Source of the DNA: Thermoflavimicrobium daqui | Lineage (GTDB): Bacteria; Bacillota; Bacilli; Thermoactinomycetales; Thermoactinomycetaceae | DNA length: 64,000 nucleotides | Direction: 5' to 3' | Assembly: GCF_003313465.1 (NCBI RefSeq) | Contig: NZ_KZ845668.1 | Coordinates: 1-64,000, forward strand | In this document: in pieces, positions 11,601 to 20,046 of the stretch | Numbering within the stretch: the first letter of the stretch is position 1 | Layout: every line of letters starts with the position of its first letter | Notes under the pieces: generated by a model | The model's input: only the letters and a program-made list of their open reading frames with translations | Told to the model about the DNA's origin: nothing | The model's database searches: none | Made by a program: the position numbers and the translations under genes

Positions 11601-14600
11601 AAACGTTTGATATGAAATTCTTTCGTAAATCTCTTTTCGGTATGTTGAACCTCTATCCAATCATTTTTTAACACAGCCTCTAACTTAATCATTCCGGTTG
11701 CATGATGACGCCAAACAACCGATTCTTTCAATTTCGGTTCCCGAGAATACACTTGGAATGAATAAGTATTTTCTTGGCTTGGTTCAAAAATGATATGTAC
11801 TTCTGTAGGTTCTGAAAGGATAAAGGGCTGGACAAATTGAACATCCGAAAGGGTAAAACCGTTACTTTCCTCAAAGTGTTCCTCAGCTACAGCAAGTACT
11901 GTTGCCAAATGAAATGCGCCAGGAACAACCACTTGTCCAAATACAACATGATCTGCCAAATATGATTGATTTGTCGTACTTACAGGGACGACAAAATGGT
12001 AACTTCCATTCGGCAAAGCCATTCCATGTCCAGAGAGCGAATACTTATTCCCTATGTTTGCTGTTGGTAAAACCCCTTGTATGGGTTGTGAACCATTTGG
12101 AACATGCCAAAAATGGGAATGATCAAAAGGATAGGTTGGCATCGAAACCCGACATGCATCCTTTGGAAATTGTTTATGCCAATCCAGCGAATATCCAAGC
12201 GTATACAATAGCCCCAAGGAGTGCAGAAATTCGCTTCTTTCAAGCTGCTGACGGCGTAATGTTCCCAATGCTTTTGCAGGGGTATTTAGGTCTGTAAATA
12301 GTTTACTTAGTACCGGAACAAGCACAGGATGAGCACTCACTTCAATAAAGAAATGAAACCCTTTTTGCAGTAGTTCTTTGATAACCGTTGCGAATTGTAC
12401 AGGTTGACGTAAATTTTGAACCCAATAATTCGCATCCAGTTCGGTACCATTGATCATCTTTCCTCTTACAGATGAGATCATTGGAATCTTTGCTTGCTTT
12501 GGACATATCCCAGATAAAACTTGAAAAAGCTCTTCCTTCAACTCATCCATTTGCGGACTATGCGATGCAACATCCACCTTGACTTTCCGACAGAATATCT
12601 CGTTCTTACTCAGTTCAGTGATTAATTCATCAATCGCCTTCGGATCGCCAGAAACGACTGTCGATGTATCACTATTACTTACAGCTATGGCTAGTTGTTC
12701 TTCTCTTCCTTCTAACCATGTTTCTAACTCTGAAATCGACAACTCTACGACAGCCATTGCACCTTTTCCCACAACTCTACGCAATAATTTACTACGTTCA
12801 CAGACGACTCGAGCCGCATCTTCAAGGCTAAGAACCCCAGCTACATAAGCTGCTGCAATCTCCCCTTGACTATGACCGACGACAGCATCTGGAATAACTC
12901 CTCGCGATTTCCATAATTCTGCTAAAGCAATAGCTACTGCAAATAAGGTTGGCTGTACAACATCTATTTTTTCTAATAAAGCGGCATGATGATCTGAAGT
13001 TAGCACATCGATTAAAGACCAATCTACAAATTTTGTGAAAACCTGTTCGCACTGCTCAATCAAGGATCGAAAAATAGGTTCGTGCATAAATAACTCACGA
13101 CCCATCCCAATCCATTGTGAGCCTTGACCTGGAAAGACAAAAGCTGTTTTTCCTTTACCATCCGCAGTTGCATACTCTACAAAAGGTAGGGTTTCACCTT
13201 TCGCAAATGATTCCAGCTTATTTCTTAAGTCTTGCACGTTATCACTAACAATAGACAAGCGACAATGATGATGATCCCGCCCCGTACCAGCCGTATACCC
13301 AATGTCAGCCAATCTTTGCTCTGTTAATTGAGGATGATGGGCATAAGTTCGTGCTAATTGACGTAAAACTTTTTCACTCTGTGCTGAAAGAGGAAACAAA
13401 TAGGGAGATGAGTCATTTTCACTCGGACTTGTCTCTTTGCTAGGTGCTTCTTCAATAATCACATGGGCATTTGTCCCACTCAATCCAAAGGAACTAACTG
13501 CCCCTCGACGAATTCCAGCATCTTTGGTCCAATCTAACGCTCGATGAGGAATTTTAATAGGAATATGATCCCAATCGATATAAGGATTTAAGGTTTCCGC
13601 ATGGAGATGGGCTGGAATCCTTCTATGTTTTAACGACAAGACCACCTTAATTATTCCTGCTAATCCTGCAGCTGCTTCCAAATGACCGATATTCGTCTTA
13701 ATTGAACCCACGAGTAAAGGATTTTCTTTACTATGCGACTCTTTATAAACATGGGATAACGCCTCAATCTCGATAGGATCCCCTAATGAAGTACCCGTAC
13801 CATGTGCCTCAACATATTGGATATCTGCTGGAGTAAGACCGGCATTATCTAATGCTTCTCGTATGACTGCCTGCTGTGATCCTCCATTTGGAACCGTAAG
13901 ACCACTACTGATTCCATCATGTTGTACAGCAGACCCACGAATAACAGCTAAAATCTGATCACCATCTCGTTTAGCCTGTGAGAGACGTTTGAGTACAAGC
14001 ACCGCACATCCTTCACCTCGACCATATCCATCCGCATCGGCTGCAAACGTTTTGCAACGGCCATCTTTTGATAAGGCTTTGGTTTGTGATAGATATACAT
14101 TACTTAAAGGGGATAGGATCAAGTTCACCCCACCAACTAAAGCAACCGATGACTCACCTACACGTAAACTTTGACAAGCAAGATGTACAGCTACAAGTGA
14201 AGATGAGCAGGCTGTATCTACGACCATACTAGGTCCTTGCAATCCTAAAATATAAGAGATTCGACCAGCTGCAAAGCAGAGTCCTGTTCCTGTACCAGCA
14301 TAAGCATCTAAATCCTCTATTGCTCCTGCATTCATTTGTAAAGAATGATACTCTGTTGTACTAATCCCTACAAAAACACCAGTACGTGTTCCCTCTAATG
14401 AACTTGGAGGAATTCCTGCATCTTCTAATGCTTCCCATGTGGTTTCTAGCAAAAAACGATGTTGCGGATCCATCCGCTCTGCTTCACGAGGAGAGATACC
14501 AAAAAAATTAGCATCAAACATCGTTGGTTTATCTACAAAGTGACCATGCCGAACATACATTTTCCCTTTCGCATCAACATCCGAATCATAGTAAGCAGAA

Positions 14601-14830
14601 ACATCCCAACGATCTGAAGGAATTTCACTCAATGTTTCAAGATTGTTATGAAGTAATTGCCAAAGTTCATCGGTAGTATTCATACCATTTGGAAAGCGTA
14701 ATGACATTCCCACAATAGCGATGGGCTCATTTTTGGCGGCCTGCAATTCCTCCACTTTGGCATTTGCTTTTCTTAACGCCGATAACGTTTTGCGAAGTGA
14801 ATCTAGCACCGCTGACTTGTTGTCTGTCAT
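5696..14830 (-). CDS. Type I polyketide synthase, KS-AT-DH-KR-ACP | KS-AT(inactive)-DH(inactive)-ACP (gene C)
   Basis: 3044 residues. An N-terminal coiled coil (about 1-33) looks like a docking helix. Module 1: KS (TACSSS near 207), AT (GQGSQ, GHSQG near 653, VASH; methylmalonyl-like), DH (HVVFGQVVVP near 960, but the second motif reads DNCFG, with Gly in place of the usual Gln/His), KR (LDD present, so B-type; SNYACAN near 1585) and ACP (GLDSLMA near 1753). Module 2: an intact KS (TACSST near 1985, HGSGT, NIGH), then a shortened AT with GSGDG instead of GHSxG near 2430 and no GQGSQ, then a DH-like region without HxxxGxxxxP, and a carrier with GLTSMM near 2955. The start lies 2 nt after the stop of gene B. 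The C-terminal helix (LLLKEIAEMEDLLS) probably docks to gene D. Confidence 0.95.
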   Translation of the reverse strand: MTDNKSAVLDSLRKTLSALRKANAKVEELQAAKNEPIAIVGMSLRFPNGMNTTDELWQLLHNNLETLSEIPSDRWDVSAYYDSDVDAKGKMYVRHGHFVDKPTMFDANFFGISPREAERMDPQHRFLLETTWEALEDAGIPPSSLEGTRTGVFVGISTTEYHSLQMNAGAIEDLDAYAGTGTGLCFAAGRISYILGLQGPSMVVDTACSSSLVAVHLACQSLRVGESSVALVGGVNLILSPLSNVYLSQTKALSKDGRCKTFAADADGYGRGEGCAVLVLKRLSQAKRDGDQILAVIRGSAVQHDGISSGLTVPNGGSQQAVIREALDNAGLTPADIQYVEAHGTGTSLGDPIEIEALSHVYKESHSKENPLLVGSIKTNIGHLEAAAGLAGIIKVVLSLKHRRIPAHLHAETLNPYIDWDHIPIKIPHRALDWTKDAGIRRGAVSSFGLSGTNAHVIIEEAPSKETSPSENDSSPYLFPLSAQSEKVLRQLARTYAHHPQLTEQRLADIGYTAGTGRDHHHCRLSIVSDNVQDLRNKLESFAKGETLPFVEYATADGKGKTAFVFPGQGSQWIGMGRELFMHEPIFRSLIEQCEQVFTKFVDWSLIDVLTSDHHAALLEKIDVVQPTLFAVAIALAELWKSRGVIPDAVVGHSQGEIAAAYVAGVLSLEDAARVVCERSKLLRRVVGKGAMAVVELSISELETWLEGREEQLAIAVSNSDTSTVVSGDPKAIDELITELSKNEIFCRKVKVDVASHSPQMDELKEELFQVLSGICPKQAKIPMISSVRGKMINGTELDANYWVQNLRQPVQFATVIKELLQKGFHFFIEVSAHPVLVPVLSKLFTDLNTPAKALGTLRRQQLERSEFLHSLGLLYTLGYSLDWHKQFPKDACRVSMPTYPFDHSHFWHVPNGSQPIQGVLPTANIGNKYSLSGHGMALPNGSYHFVVPVSTTNQSYLADHVVFGQVVVPGAFHLATVLAVAEEHFEESNGFTLSDVQFVQPFILSEPTEVHIIFEPSQENTYSFQVYSREPKLKESVVWRHHATGMIKLEAVLKNDWIEVQHTEKRFTKEFHIKRLYETIADLDIVWGPKWRWMDDLRGEKREAVARLSSSFTITQASSPLHPVLIDNCFGVAMAFWPDEVNKDQPPHLPFYVGELRYKRQASNSVWCFGQGGIDELGETTTCDFVLADETGRVLAEIDRFTAKEAPKSAFLKMGGADRELDEAIFVPSWRKLSSSSQPLDGHWLMLTDQYHDKEEILDVWSTSNCKINIHSFPKMDEIEKWVQSIENNESISGIICHFGKSSEYNHLDQIALSQSQMLLEVFKGLIRSKTGNTKRIVLVTTGAQSIEKSKSIYCAQSGLWGLGRVVMREYPELDFKMIDLDPTWEIKQSAYALMKELGVLTDERQIALRGPDRLVARLARIIDKDPQLSSTLEKIQGTVLITGGLGFLGLRTAEWLVKEKGVRSLVLVGRNQPNEVSQRMIQKLQNQGVEVRIAQIDVSIQEQVFKLLSTLKNEEIQLAGIIHAAGTLDDGILLEQNEERFRKVFAPKVQGAWNLHLALEKEHIEPQFFINYSSTASLLGGAGQSNYACANAFLDGFAYWRQSLGKPCQSLNWGLWAGDGLGGTLEQGFREKFEAMGFGALSMDEGFALLGRALELNDHPELALFKFDQMRFRQSTEQAHSIGLLRDFAPVKVDLRDEQAEAFLHRLQSLAAKERFTLLRTAVQAEVAKVLRRYSASEVEPDRPFREFGLDSLMALELRNAFRSLLGKAVPATIVFNYPTVHSLTKYLLEEVIDLKDENITKSSVETSRIYSEEPIAIVGVGCRFPGDVADPHAFWTLLSEGKEAIEEIPLERWDIEKWYDADPQASGKMVTRHGGFLHNIDQFDPQFFGISPREAKNIDPQQRILMEVAWEALENAGFTYEELTNSDTGIFVGMMSHDYERLGTSDQRRLDGTLLTGIAPSIASGRLSYWLGSKGPSMTLDTACSSTLVAIHLACQSLRAGECSTALAGAVTLMLSPDLHVEFSRLGGLSSAGRCKAFDEQADGIVLSEGCGVFVLKRLSDAVESGDHIWGVIRGSSVNQDGRSHGLTSPNGVAQQELIQKVLQSVPFSAQEIDYIETHGSGTSMGDAMEVQALAETFASAKTQENPLYIGSVKTNIGHIGAAAGAASLLKVLLSFKFGRIPSSLHFEEPNTLVPWDEIPIRVVTESIPWQQGSKPRRAGVTALGLSGTNAHLIVEEPPRVAVSSQKEEVRHLPLILSAKTKRSLHRLAKAFIPFLGSKQKEEVRFQDIAYTAALRRSHFDHRLVVVGENYGEWIEALQAYVNGDSHPRVLVNSVNSSRKLCWILPQLNSVDLSVVQSLFDMSPYFRDMIRTCEQISDQLQSGSILQALSVPSKEIPLEIQKVAQFAIQAGWIEMIRSYGIQPDAIVGSGDGEITAAYAAGILSLEDSVRMIYSWGQYQKGEISKEKIQGLLSTLKVNDETIPLYSSHDKKINLDMKWIESLESTNDPMQSIDMFTHEDFTNWIEISANPLLSPFLTQGSIRSMKDWMVTVGALFTLGYPIHFSDFWSEKKQVVSLPSYPFDRDHYWLEEALPSASIVQFDDELLWGQKVLLPDQPDTTLWNLTTTSEWKRGVGTYQINKVRRLKEAWILQAIIHASQDVFKQDSVVIKDLRFEAPIVLQEDQQQILQIQVKQNEVENIVQVRSAQISEKGINWEQHGSAISIVQSFSEEELTRLDQQDSNSNLEEAEVFYQRIQAMGIKSEGNPYRIKQAVWGDHECLVYLDSLHDRNDSISNKEELNISESAFLVLMLQASMHKTTGNIYIPSSIQEVKIAHSLSACTWMHLSTQVVSEEEVQAHVSFYNEKGVLLARWTSVSLRRQQMVENLSHAKEMTVNSNLIKTGTSLDPIWDELRGSAPRSRKRVLCNHLQGQLAQILQLDDPSSLRINEPLNSYGLTSMMALEFRKEIEKAFQLQLPATLVWAYPDLDRLSDYLLDQLDFDKLHKSDATEQKKNSNDSLDPESDHEMNTLLLKEIAEMEDLLS

Positions 14831-14832
14831 TT

Positions 14833-17800
14833 TTAATCACCATCTCTAAGTTCGTTTTCGACGAGTTCAAGTAACTCTTCGACACTCATCTCTTCCAATT
14901 GCCCCAACTCTTGATCCATGTCCGTTTTCTCCATTTCTAATGGTTTTGAATCCATATCGTTTTTCCATCCCAACTCTTCCATTAAATAAGAAGATAGAGA
15001 AGATATATTTGGATAATTAAACGTAATAGTCGGTGGTAAAATCAGATCTAATTCCATCTGTAGACGGTTTCTGAGTTCTACTGCCATTAAGGAATCTAAT
15101 CCTAAATCAAAGAAACCGATATGCTCATTGACCTCTATTGAAGTATGATCTCCAAGTAGATCCGACACTTTTTCAATCAACCAATGTTGCAGCAAAGAAA
15201 GCCTTTGGTCAGAATCTTCTTCTGATAAACGATCTTTTAGTAAATGAGGGCGATTCACTGGTGTATCCACTTTTTCTTGCTGATCTTCGAGTAATGAGAA
15301 TAGCTTTCGCTCTTTACGAGCTTGGTAAATAGGAATAAATGTTTCCCAGTTGACATTTGCTACAACGAATCCATCTCCCTTAGACATTCCCATCTCCTTT
15401 AGCGCTGCACATGCTATATCTGGATCCATCGGTTTAATGCCTAATTGAGTTAGAAGCTCTTCATTCCCTTCAGCCATTCCTCCACCAGCCCATGGACCCC
15501 AGCTAACATTACTAGCAGGTAATCCCCGTTCTTGTCGGTACTTTACAAACCCTTGCAAAAACGCATTAGCCGCAGCATAATGCCCACCTTCTTCAGTACC
15601 CCAAACTGCTGAAATGGATGAAAAACAAACAAACCAATCTAAAGCCATCTCTTTCGTTAACTGGTGAAGAATCCATGTACCTTTTACTTTAGGAGAGATT
15701 ACATCTTTTATAGACTTATTTTCTATTTCAACAACAGGAATATGACTAGAAACACCCGCTGCATGAATAATGCCTGCAAGTGGCGGTAAATGATCGTTCA
15801 TCCATATAAAAGCCTGATTCATTTCTACTTCATTCGTTACATCTGCTTTGACGATATGGATCTGAGTACCCAGTTCCTCTATTATTCTCAATCGATTCTG
15901 GGACTTTTCATTGAGTGAGTCTGATCCGCCTCGACTTAATAAGACCAAAGACTTCGCACCACTTTTGGCAAGCTCATAAGCCATTTTTAGTCCGAGAGCA
16001 CCTGTGCCACCTGTAATCAGATAAGTTACGTCCGAGCGGATTTTTATGGGTTGAGATGGAAGAGATGGTTTGCGATCCAGTCGTAAGACAAAAGCTCTGT
16101 CTGCTTGTATACGATAAGAATCTTCACCATGTAATCCTTTAGTCATAGCTGCAAGACACAGTTTGAGCTCTTGTTCACTTACACTCGAAGAGAGATCAAT
16201 TCTCCCCCCCCAAATATTGAATCTCTCAAGCGAAGCACATACACCTAATCCCCAAAGTGAAGCACTTACTGGGTTTGTACTTAAATCATCTTTCTCATTT
16301 CCCCACGCATTTTTGGTAACAATCCACACTTTTGTCTCATACATGCCACTTATATTTACAATACGACTTACTTTTTTAACCGCTTGTTCAACTTGAGATA
16401 GCATTTCTTGAGGCGAAACTTCATCGACCGTTGATTCAAACGTATAAATTACGGAACGTACAGATCGATTCCGAAAATGATTGGCATCCAATGGACGATC
16501 TGGGATGATCACTTCTCCACCTCGTTGTTCAACCTGATCAGCAACTTGTCTGATGAAATTTTCATCATCACCTAAAATGATCCAGGAACCTGATGCATCC
16601 AAATGATCCGTTATTAATTCAACTGGCTTCCATGTTTGTACATAAGTATGTTTCTGCCAATGATCTTTCTTGGTATCTTGTTTCATATGTTTAAGTAGTG
16701 AATTAAGAATGTTATGGACGAGTGGGATCTGACTTTTATCGACTTGAAGTTCATCAACGAGCTGTTGTGCTAATTCCCCTCGTTCCTTTTCCTTCGTTAA
16801 GGAGGTAAGTAATGGATGAGAAAAATGATCTGGTTCAGTGATATCAATCCAGTATCGTTGACGCTTAAAAGAATAGGTAGGTAACGGAATAGGTCTACGA
16901 CGATAAGGTTGATCAAAAGACTTCCAATCAATACTGACACCCGATACATAAAGGTTAGCCAAACTCCCTAACAAACTACTCCAGTCGTTACGATTTTTGC
17001 GCAAAGACGGAAGCATGCGTTTACCGCGGATATCCATGCAATCTGCAACCATTCCGAGTAAAGTAGGTTGTGGACCCACTTCTATAAAAAAGGAGAATGC
17101 GTCATGGTCTAAACATTGTATGGCCTCTTCAAAGTTTACAGTGGAACAGACATGTTGAACCCAATATTCAACCGTAGCTAAATTGGGAGAACCTTGTGGG
17201 TCCACTGTCGAAATAATCTTCCTACGTGCAGGTCTAAATCGAATCGTATTTAATACCTGTCTAAATTCTGCTAGCATCGGTTCCATCAGTGGTGAATGAA
17301 AAGCATGGGATACACTTAATGTATCTACACGAATGCCCTTCTCTTTCAAATCAGCAGCAATCATGTCCAAAACCTCCAACTTACCAGACAAAACAGTGCT
17401 TTTCGGACCATTTACTGCAGCAATACCAAGTTCGCCTTTGTATAAGTCTAAGTATTTTTCTAGCTCATCTGGGGCTGTTCGAATGGAAATCATTCCGCCT
17501 CCCGCTGGCAGCTTCGACATTAAGCGTCCTCTAGCTGCTACCAGCTTTACCGCATCTTCCAGATCCATGACATCCGCAATATATGCGGCACAAATCTCAC
17601 CAATGCTATGACCGATTAACACATCTGGATCGATCCCCCAAGATAACCACAGCTTGGCTAACGAAAGTTCCAGAGCAAAGAGAACAGATTGAGCTTTTTC
17701 TGTATCATGGAGAGATTCTGGATTCTCTTCATGGTATAGCTGATGAATCATAGACCAACCCAAATGTTTTTCGAATAAAGCTGAACAGCGATCCATCATT

Positions 17801-20022
17801 TCTTTAAATACTAGATGCTCTTCATAAAGTAGCTGTCCCATCCTCAAATATTGTGTACCTTGCCCTGAGAAAAGGAAGGCAACCTTCTTATGACTTTCCT
17901 CTAATTCTCCTTCATTTTGAAGGGCTCCTCGAAGTTTTTTACCTTCACTAAGAGTTACGAGTGCTTGCAGAAGATCATCTTTAGACTTTACTGGAACAGC
18001 TACTCGATAAGCTAAATGGGCTCTCCCTTGGATTAAAGAAGAACAAACATCACCTACTGACCAATCATCTTTTTGTATAAGATATTCATATAGTTTTTTG
18101 GCCATTTCTGGAATAACTGTCTCTTGATGCCCACTTAAAATTAATAAGTGCAAAGAGCGATCTTTTCGTTCTTGTTCATTAGGGATATCTTGAACAAACT
18201 CTTCAACAATTACATGTGCATTTGTACCACTAAATCCAAACGAGCTGACAGCTCCGCGCCGTGTTTTTTTAGAGTGCCATTCATGCATTTGATCAACCAC
18301 TTGAATAGGTAAGGTAGACCAAGGAATATAAGGGTTTGGAGTTGAAAAATGCAGTGTCTTTGGCAAACGTTTATGTTTAAGAGAAAGAATTAACTTCATA
18401 AGCCCAGCAATTCCAGCAGCCGCCTCTGTATGTCCAATATTACTTTTCACTGACCCGATTAAGAGTGGATTCTCCTTACTATGTCCCGATCCATAAGCTT
18501 TAGCTAACGCATCTACTTCGATCGGATCCCCAAGAGCAGTACCCGTTCCATGAGCTTCGATGTAAGTAATATCTTCCGGTTCTAATCTGGCATCTTGTAA
18601 TGCTCGACGAACCACCTCTTGTTGTGCTAAACCATTGGGTGCAGTTAGACTACTGCTACGTCCGTCTTGATTTACGGCGCTTCCTCGAATGACAGAAAGA
18701 ATCAAATCACCATCACGAAGAGCATCACTTAATCGCTTAAGGACTACCACTCCACACCCTTCACTACGTACAAATCCATTTGCCGATGCATCAAATGGTT
18801 TACAATGCCCCTCTGGTGATAAGGAATTAATTTGCGAAAGATAAACACTTACATTAGGATCAAGAATCAGAGTAACCCCTCCCGCAAGAGCAAGATCTGT
18901 CTCACGGGAACGTAAACTCTGACATGCCATATGGACAGCGACTAGTGAACTGGAACAAGCTGTATCAATCGTAATACTTGGACCGTGAAAGTCGAATAAA
19001 TAAGAAATTCGACCAGATACCATACTCGGCACAATTCCTGTTCCTGACCAAGCATCAATTTGAGTTGCTTCTCCACCCAGTGTATTTTTCCGATATTCAT
19101 TAGCACAAAGCCCCATAAAAACTCCTGTCGCACTTCCTCGAAGCAAGTCAGGACTCATCCCGGAGTTTTCTAAAGCTTCCCATACTACTTCAAGCAAAAT
19201 ACGATGCTGGGGGTCCATAGAAGCTGCTTCGCTAGGAGAAATACCAAATAACGATGCATCAAACTGATCTATATCCTTGAGGAACCCACCCCGACGTATA
19301 TTCATTTTGCCTGGTTTCAACTCTTGATCATAAAATGCATGAATATCCCAACGTTCCAATGGAATATCTACGATAGCATTACGCTCTTGCTCCAATAAAT
19401 TCCAAAACTCTTCTGGACTAGATATGTCTCCAGGAAAACGACATCCCATTCCTACGACGGCAATCGCATCCATTTGTGTATGGTCGAGAAGATCATGTTT
19501 TGCTGTTAGACTATCGGGCTGGATGGATTCATTTAAATGATTATGTGCCAACTTTCTTGCTAGCTCTTCAATGGTAGGATAGTTTAATAAATCTACCATT
19601 TTAATATCCCGCTTTAGCACATCGCGTAGTTGTGCATGAACTAAAGCAAGTAAGAGAGAGGAGCCACCTAGTTCGAAAAAGCTTTGATTCCGAAGGATTT
19701 TCTCCTTTCCTAATACTTTCCTCCATACGTTAGCAATAATATTTTCTAAATCATTCATTGAAATATCTTCTATTTCTAAGAATTCCGCTTGATTTGAAGG
19801 CGTAATTTGGAGTGCTTTTCGATCAATTTTGTTATTAGGGGTTCGTGGGAGCCGATCGAGTACAACAAACTCGTTCGGCACCATGTATGCAGGTAAAATG
19901 GACTCACAAAGGGTTCGTAATTGCCGATTGATATCTTGTTTTTGTATCGGTTTCGCTATGAGCGGCTCATTCACATATACCTTTTTCGTAGATAATTCCC
20001 TAGACTGATGCTTTTTCCACAT
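14833..20022 (-). CDS. Hybrid NRPS/PKS: C-terminal A-domain piece-PCP | KS-AT-KR-ACP (gene B)
   Basis: 1729 residues. The protein starts inside an adenylation domain: LPAYMVP (A9) and NNKIDRKAL (A10, catalytic Lys) lie within the first ~65 residues, with nothing of A1-A8. PCP follows (ELGGSSLLLA, Ser near 122). Then KS (TACSSS near 354, HGTGT, NIGH), AT (GQGTQ, GHSIG near 806, HAFH: malonyl-CoA), KR (TGGTGALG near 1337; no LDD but AVWG before HYAAAN, so A-type) and ACP (GLDSLMA near 1643). The C-terminal acidic helix (MSVEELLELVENEL) resembles a docking segment. The missing N-terminal part of the A domain and its N-methyltransferase end gene A, whose stop is 5 nt upstream in another frame. 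The ATG has a weak G-rich ribosome site; a frameshift fusion is the alternative. Confidence 0.93.
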   Translation of the reverse strand: MWKKHQSRELSTKKVYVNEPLIAKPIQKQDINRQLRTLCESILPAYMVPNEFVVLDRLPRTPNNKIDRKALQITPSNQAEFLEIEDISMNDLENIIANVWRKVLGKEKILRNQSFFELGGSSLLLALVHAQLRDVLKRDIKMVDLLNYPTIEELARKLAHNHLNESIQPDSLTAKHDLLDHTQMDAIAVVGMGCRFPGDISSPEEFWNLLEQERNAIVDIPLERWDIHAFYDQELKPGKMNIRRGGFLKDIDQFDASLFGISPSEAASMDPQHRILLEVVWEALENSGMSPDLLRGSATGVFMGLCANEYRKNTLGGEATQIDAWSGTGIVPSMVSGRISYLFDFHGPSITIDTACSSSLVAVHMACQSLRSRETDLALAGGVTLILDPNVSVYLSQINSLSPEGHCKPFDASANGFVRSEGCGVVVLKRLSDALRDGDLILSVIRGSAVNQDGRSSSLTAPNGLAQQEVVRRALQDARLEPEDITYIEAHGTGTALGDPIEVDALAKAYGSGHSKENPLLIGSVKSNIGHTEAAAGIAGLMKLILSLKHKRLPKTLHFSTPNPYIPWSTLPIQVVDQMHEWHSKKTRRGAVSSFGFSGTNAHVIVEEFVQDIPNEQERKDRSLHLLILSGHQETVIPEMAKKLYEYLIQKDDWSVGDVCSSLIQGRAHLAYRVAVPVKSKDDLLQALVTLSEGKKLRGALQNEGELEESHKKVAFLFSGQGTQYLRMGQLLYEEHLVFKEMMDRCSALFEKHLGWSMIHQLYHEENPESLHDTEKAQSVLFALELSLAKLWLSWGIDPDVLIGHSIGEICAAYIADVMDLEDAVKLVAARGRLMSKLPAGGGMISIRTAPDELEKYLDLYKGELGIAAVNGPKSTVLSGKLEVLDMIAADLKEKGIRVDTLSVSHAFHSPLMEPMLAEFRQVLNTIRFRPARRKIISTVDPQGSPNLATVEYWVQHVCSTVNFEEAIQCLDHDAFSFFIEVGPQPTLLGMVADCMDIRGKRMLPSLRKNRNDWSSLLGSLANLYVSGVSIDWKSFDQPYRRRPIPLPTYSFKRQRYWIDITEPDHFSHPLLTSLTKEKERGELAQQLVDELQVDKSQIPLVHNILNSLLKHMKQDTKKDHWQKHTYVQTWKPVELITDHLDASGSWIILGDDENFIRQVADQVEQRGGEVIIPDRPLDANHFRNRSVRSVIYTFESTVDEVSPQEMLSQVEQAVKKVSRIVNISGMYETKVWIVTKNAWGNEKDDLSTNPVSASLWGLGVCASLERFNIWGGRIDLSSSVSEQELKLCLAAMTKGLHGEDSYRIQADRAFVLRLDRKPSLPSQPIKIRSDVTYLITGGTGALGLKMAYELAKSGAKSLVLLSRGGSDSLNEKSQNRLRIIEELGTQIHIVKADVTNEVEMNQAFIWMNDHLPPLAGIIHAAGVSSHIPVVEIENKSIKDVISPKVKGTWILHQLTKEMALDWFVCFSSISAVWGTEEGGHYAAANAFLQGFVKYRQERGLPASNVSWGPWAGGGMAEGNEELLTQLGIKPMDPDIACAALKEMGMSKGDGFVVANVNWETFIPIYQARKERKLFSLLEDQQEKVDTPVNRPHLLKDRLSEEDSDQRLSLLQHWLIEKVSDLLGDHTSIEVNEHIGFFDLGLDSLMAVELRNRLQMELDLILPPTITFNYPNISSLSSYLMEELGWKNDMDSKPLEMEKTDMDQELGQLEEMSVEELLELVENELRDGD

Positions 20023-20046
20023 GCCCTTTACCCCCTCTCTCTCACG
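20020..20046 (-). other. Gene A/gene B junction: G5-TAA slippery site inside an adenylation domain
   Basis: On the minus strand the end of gene A reads AGG GGG TAA, followed five bases later by the ATG of gene B. The G5 run is 20031-20035, the stop 20028-20030 and the ATG 20022-20020. Gene B lies in the -1 frame. A glycyl-tRNA on GGG could re-pair perfectly with GGG one base back and skip the stop, giving one continuous protein through Val-Lys-Gly-Met-Trp. One extra G would do the same. The same bases can also serve as a weak ribosome site for a separate start. An AG-repeat directly precedes the G run. Confidence 0.6.

Noticed and set aside
11902-12297. Plus-strand open frame of 131 codons within gene C
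   Set aside because: It is fully antisense to the AT-DH region, whose protein motifs are clear, and shows no protein-like pattern.
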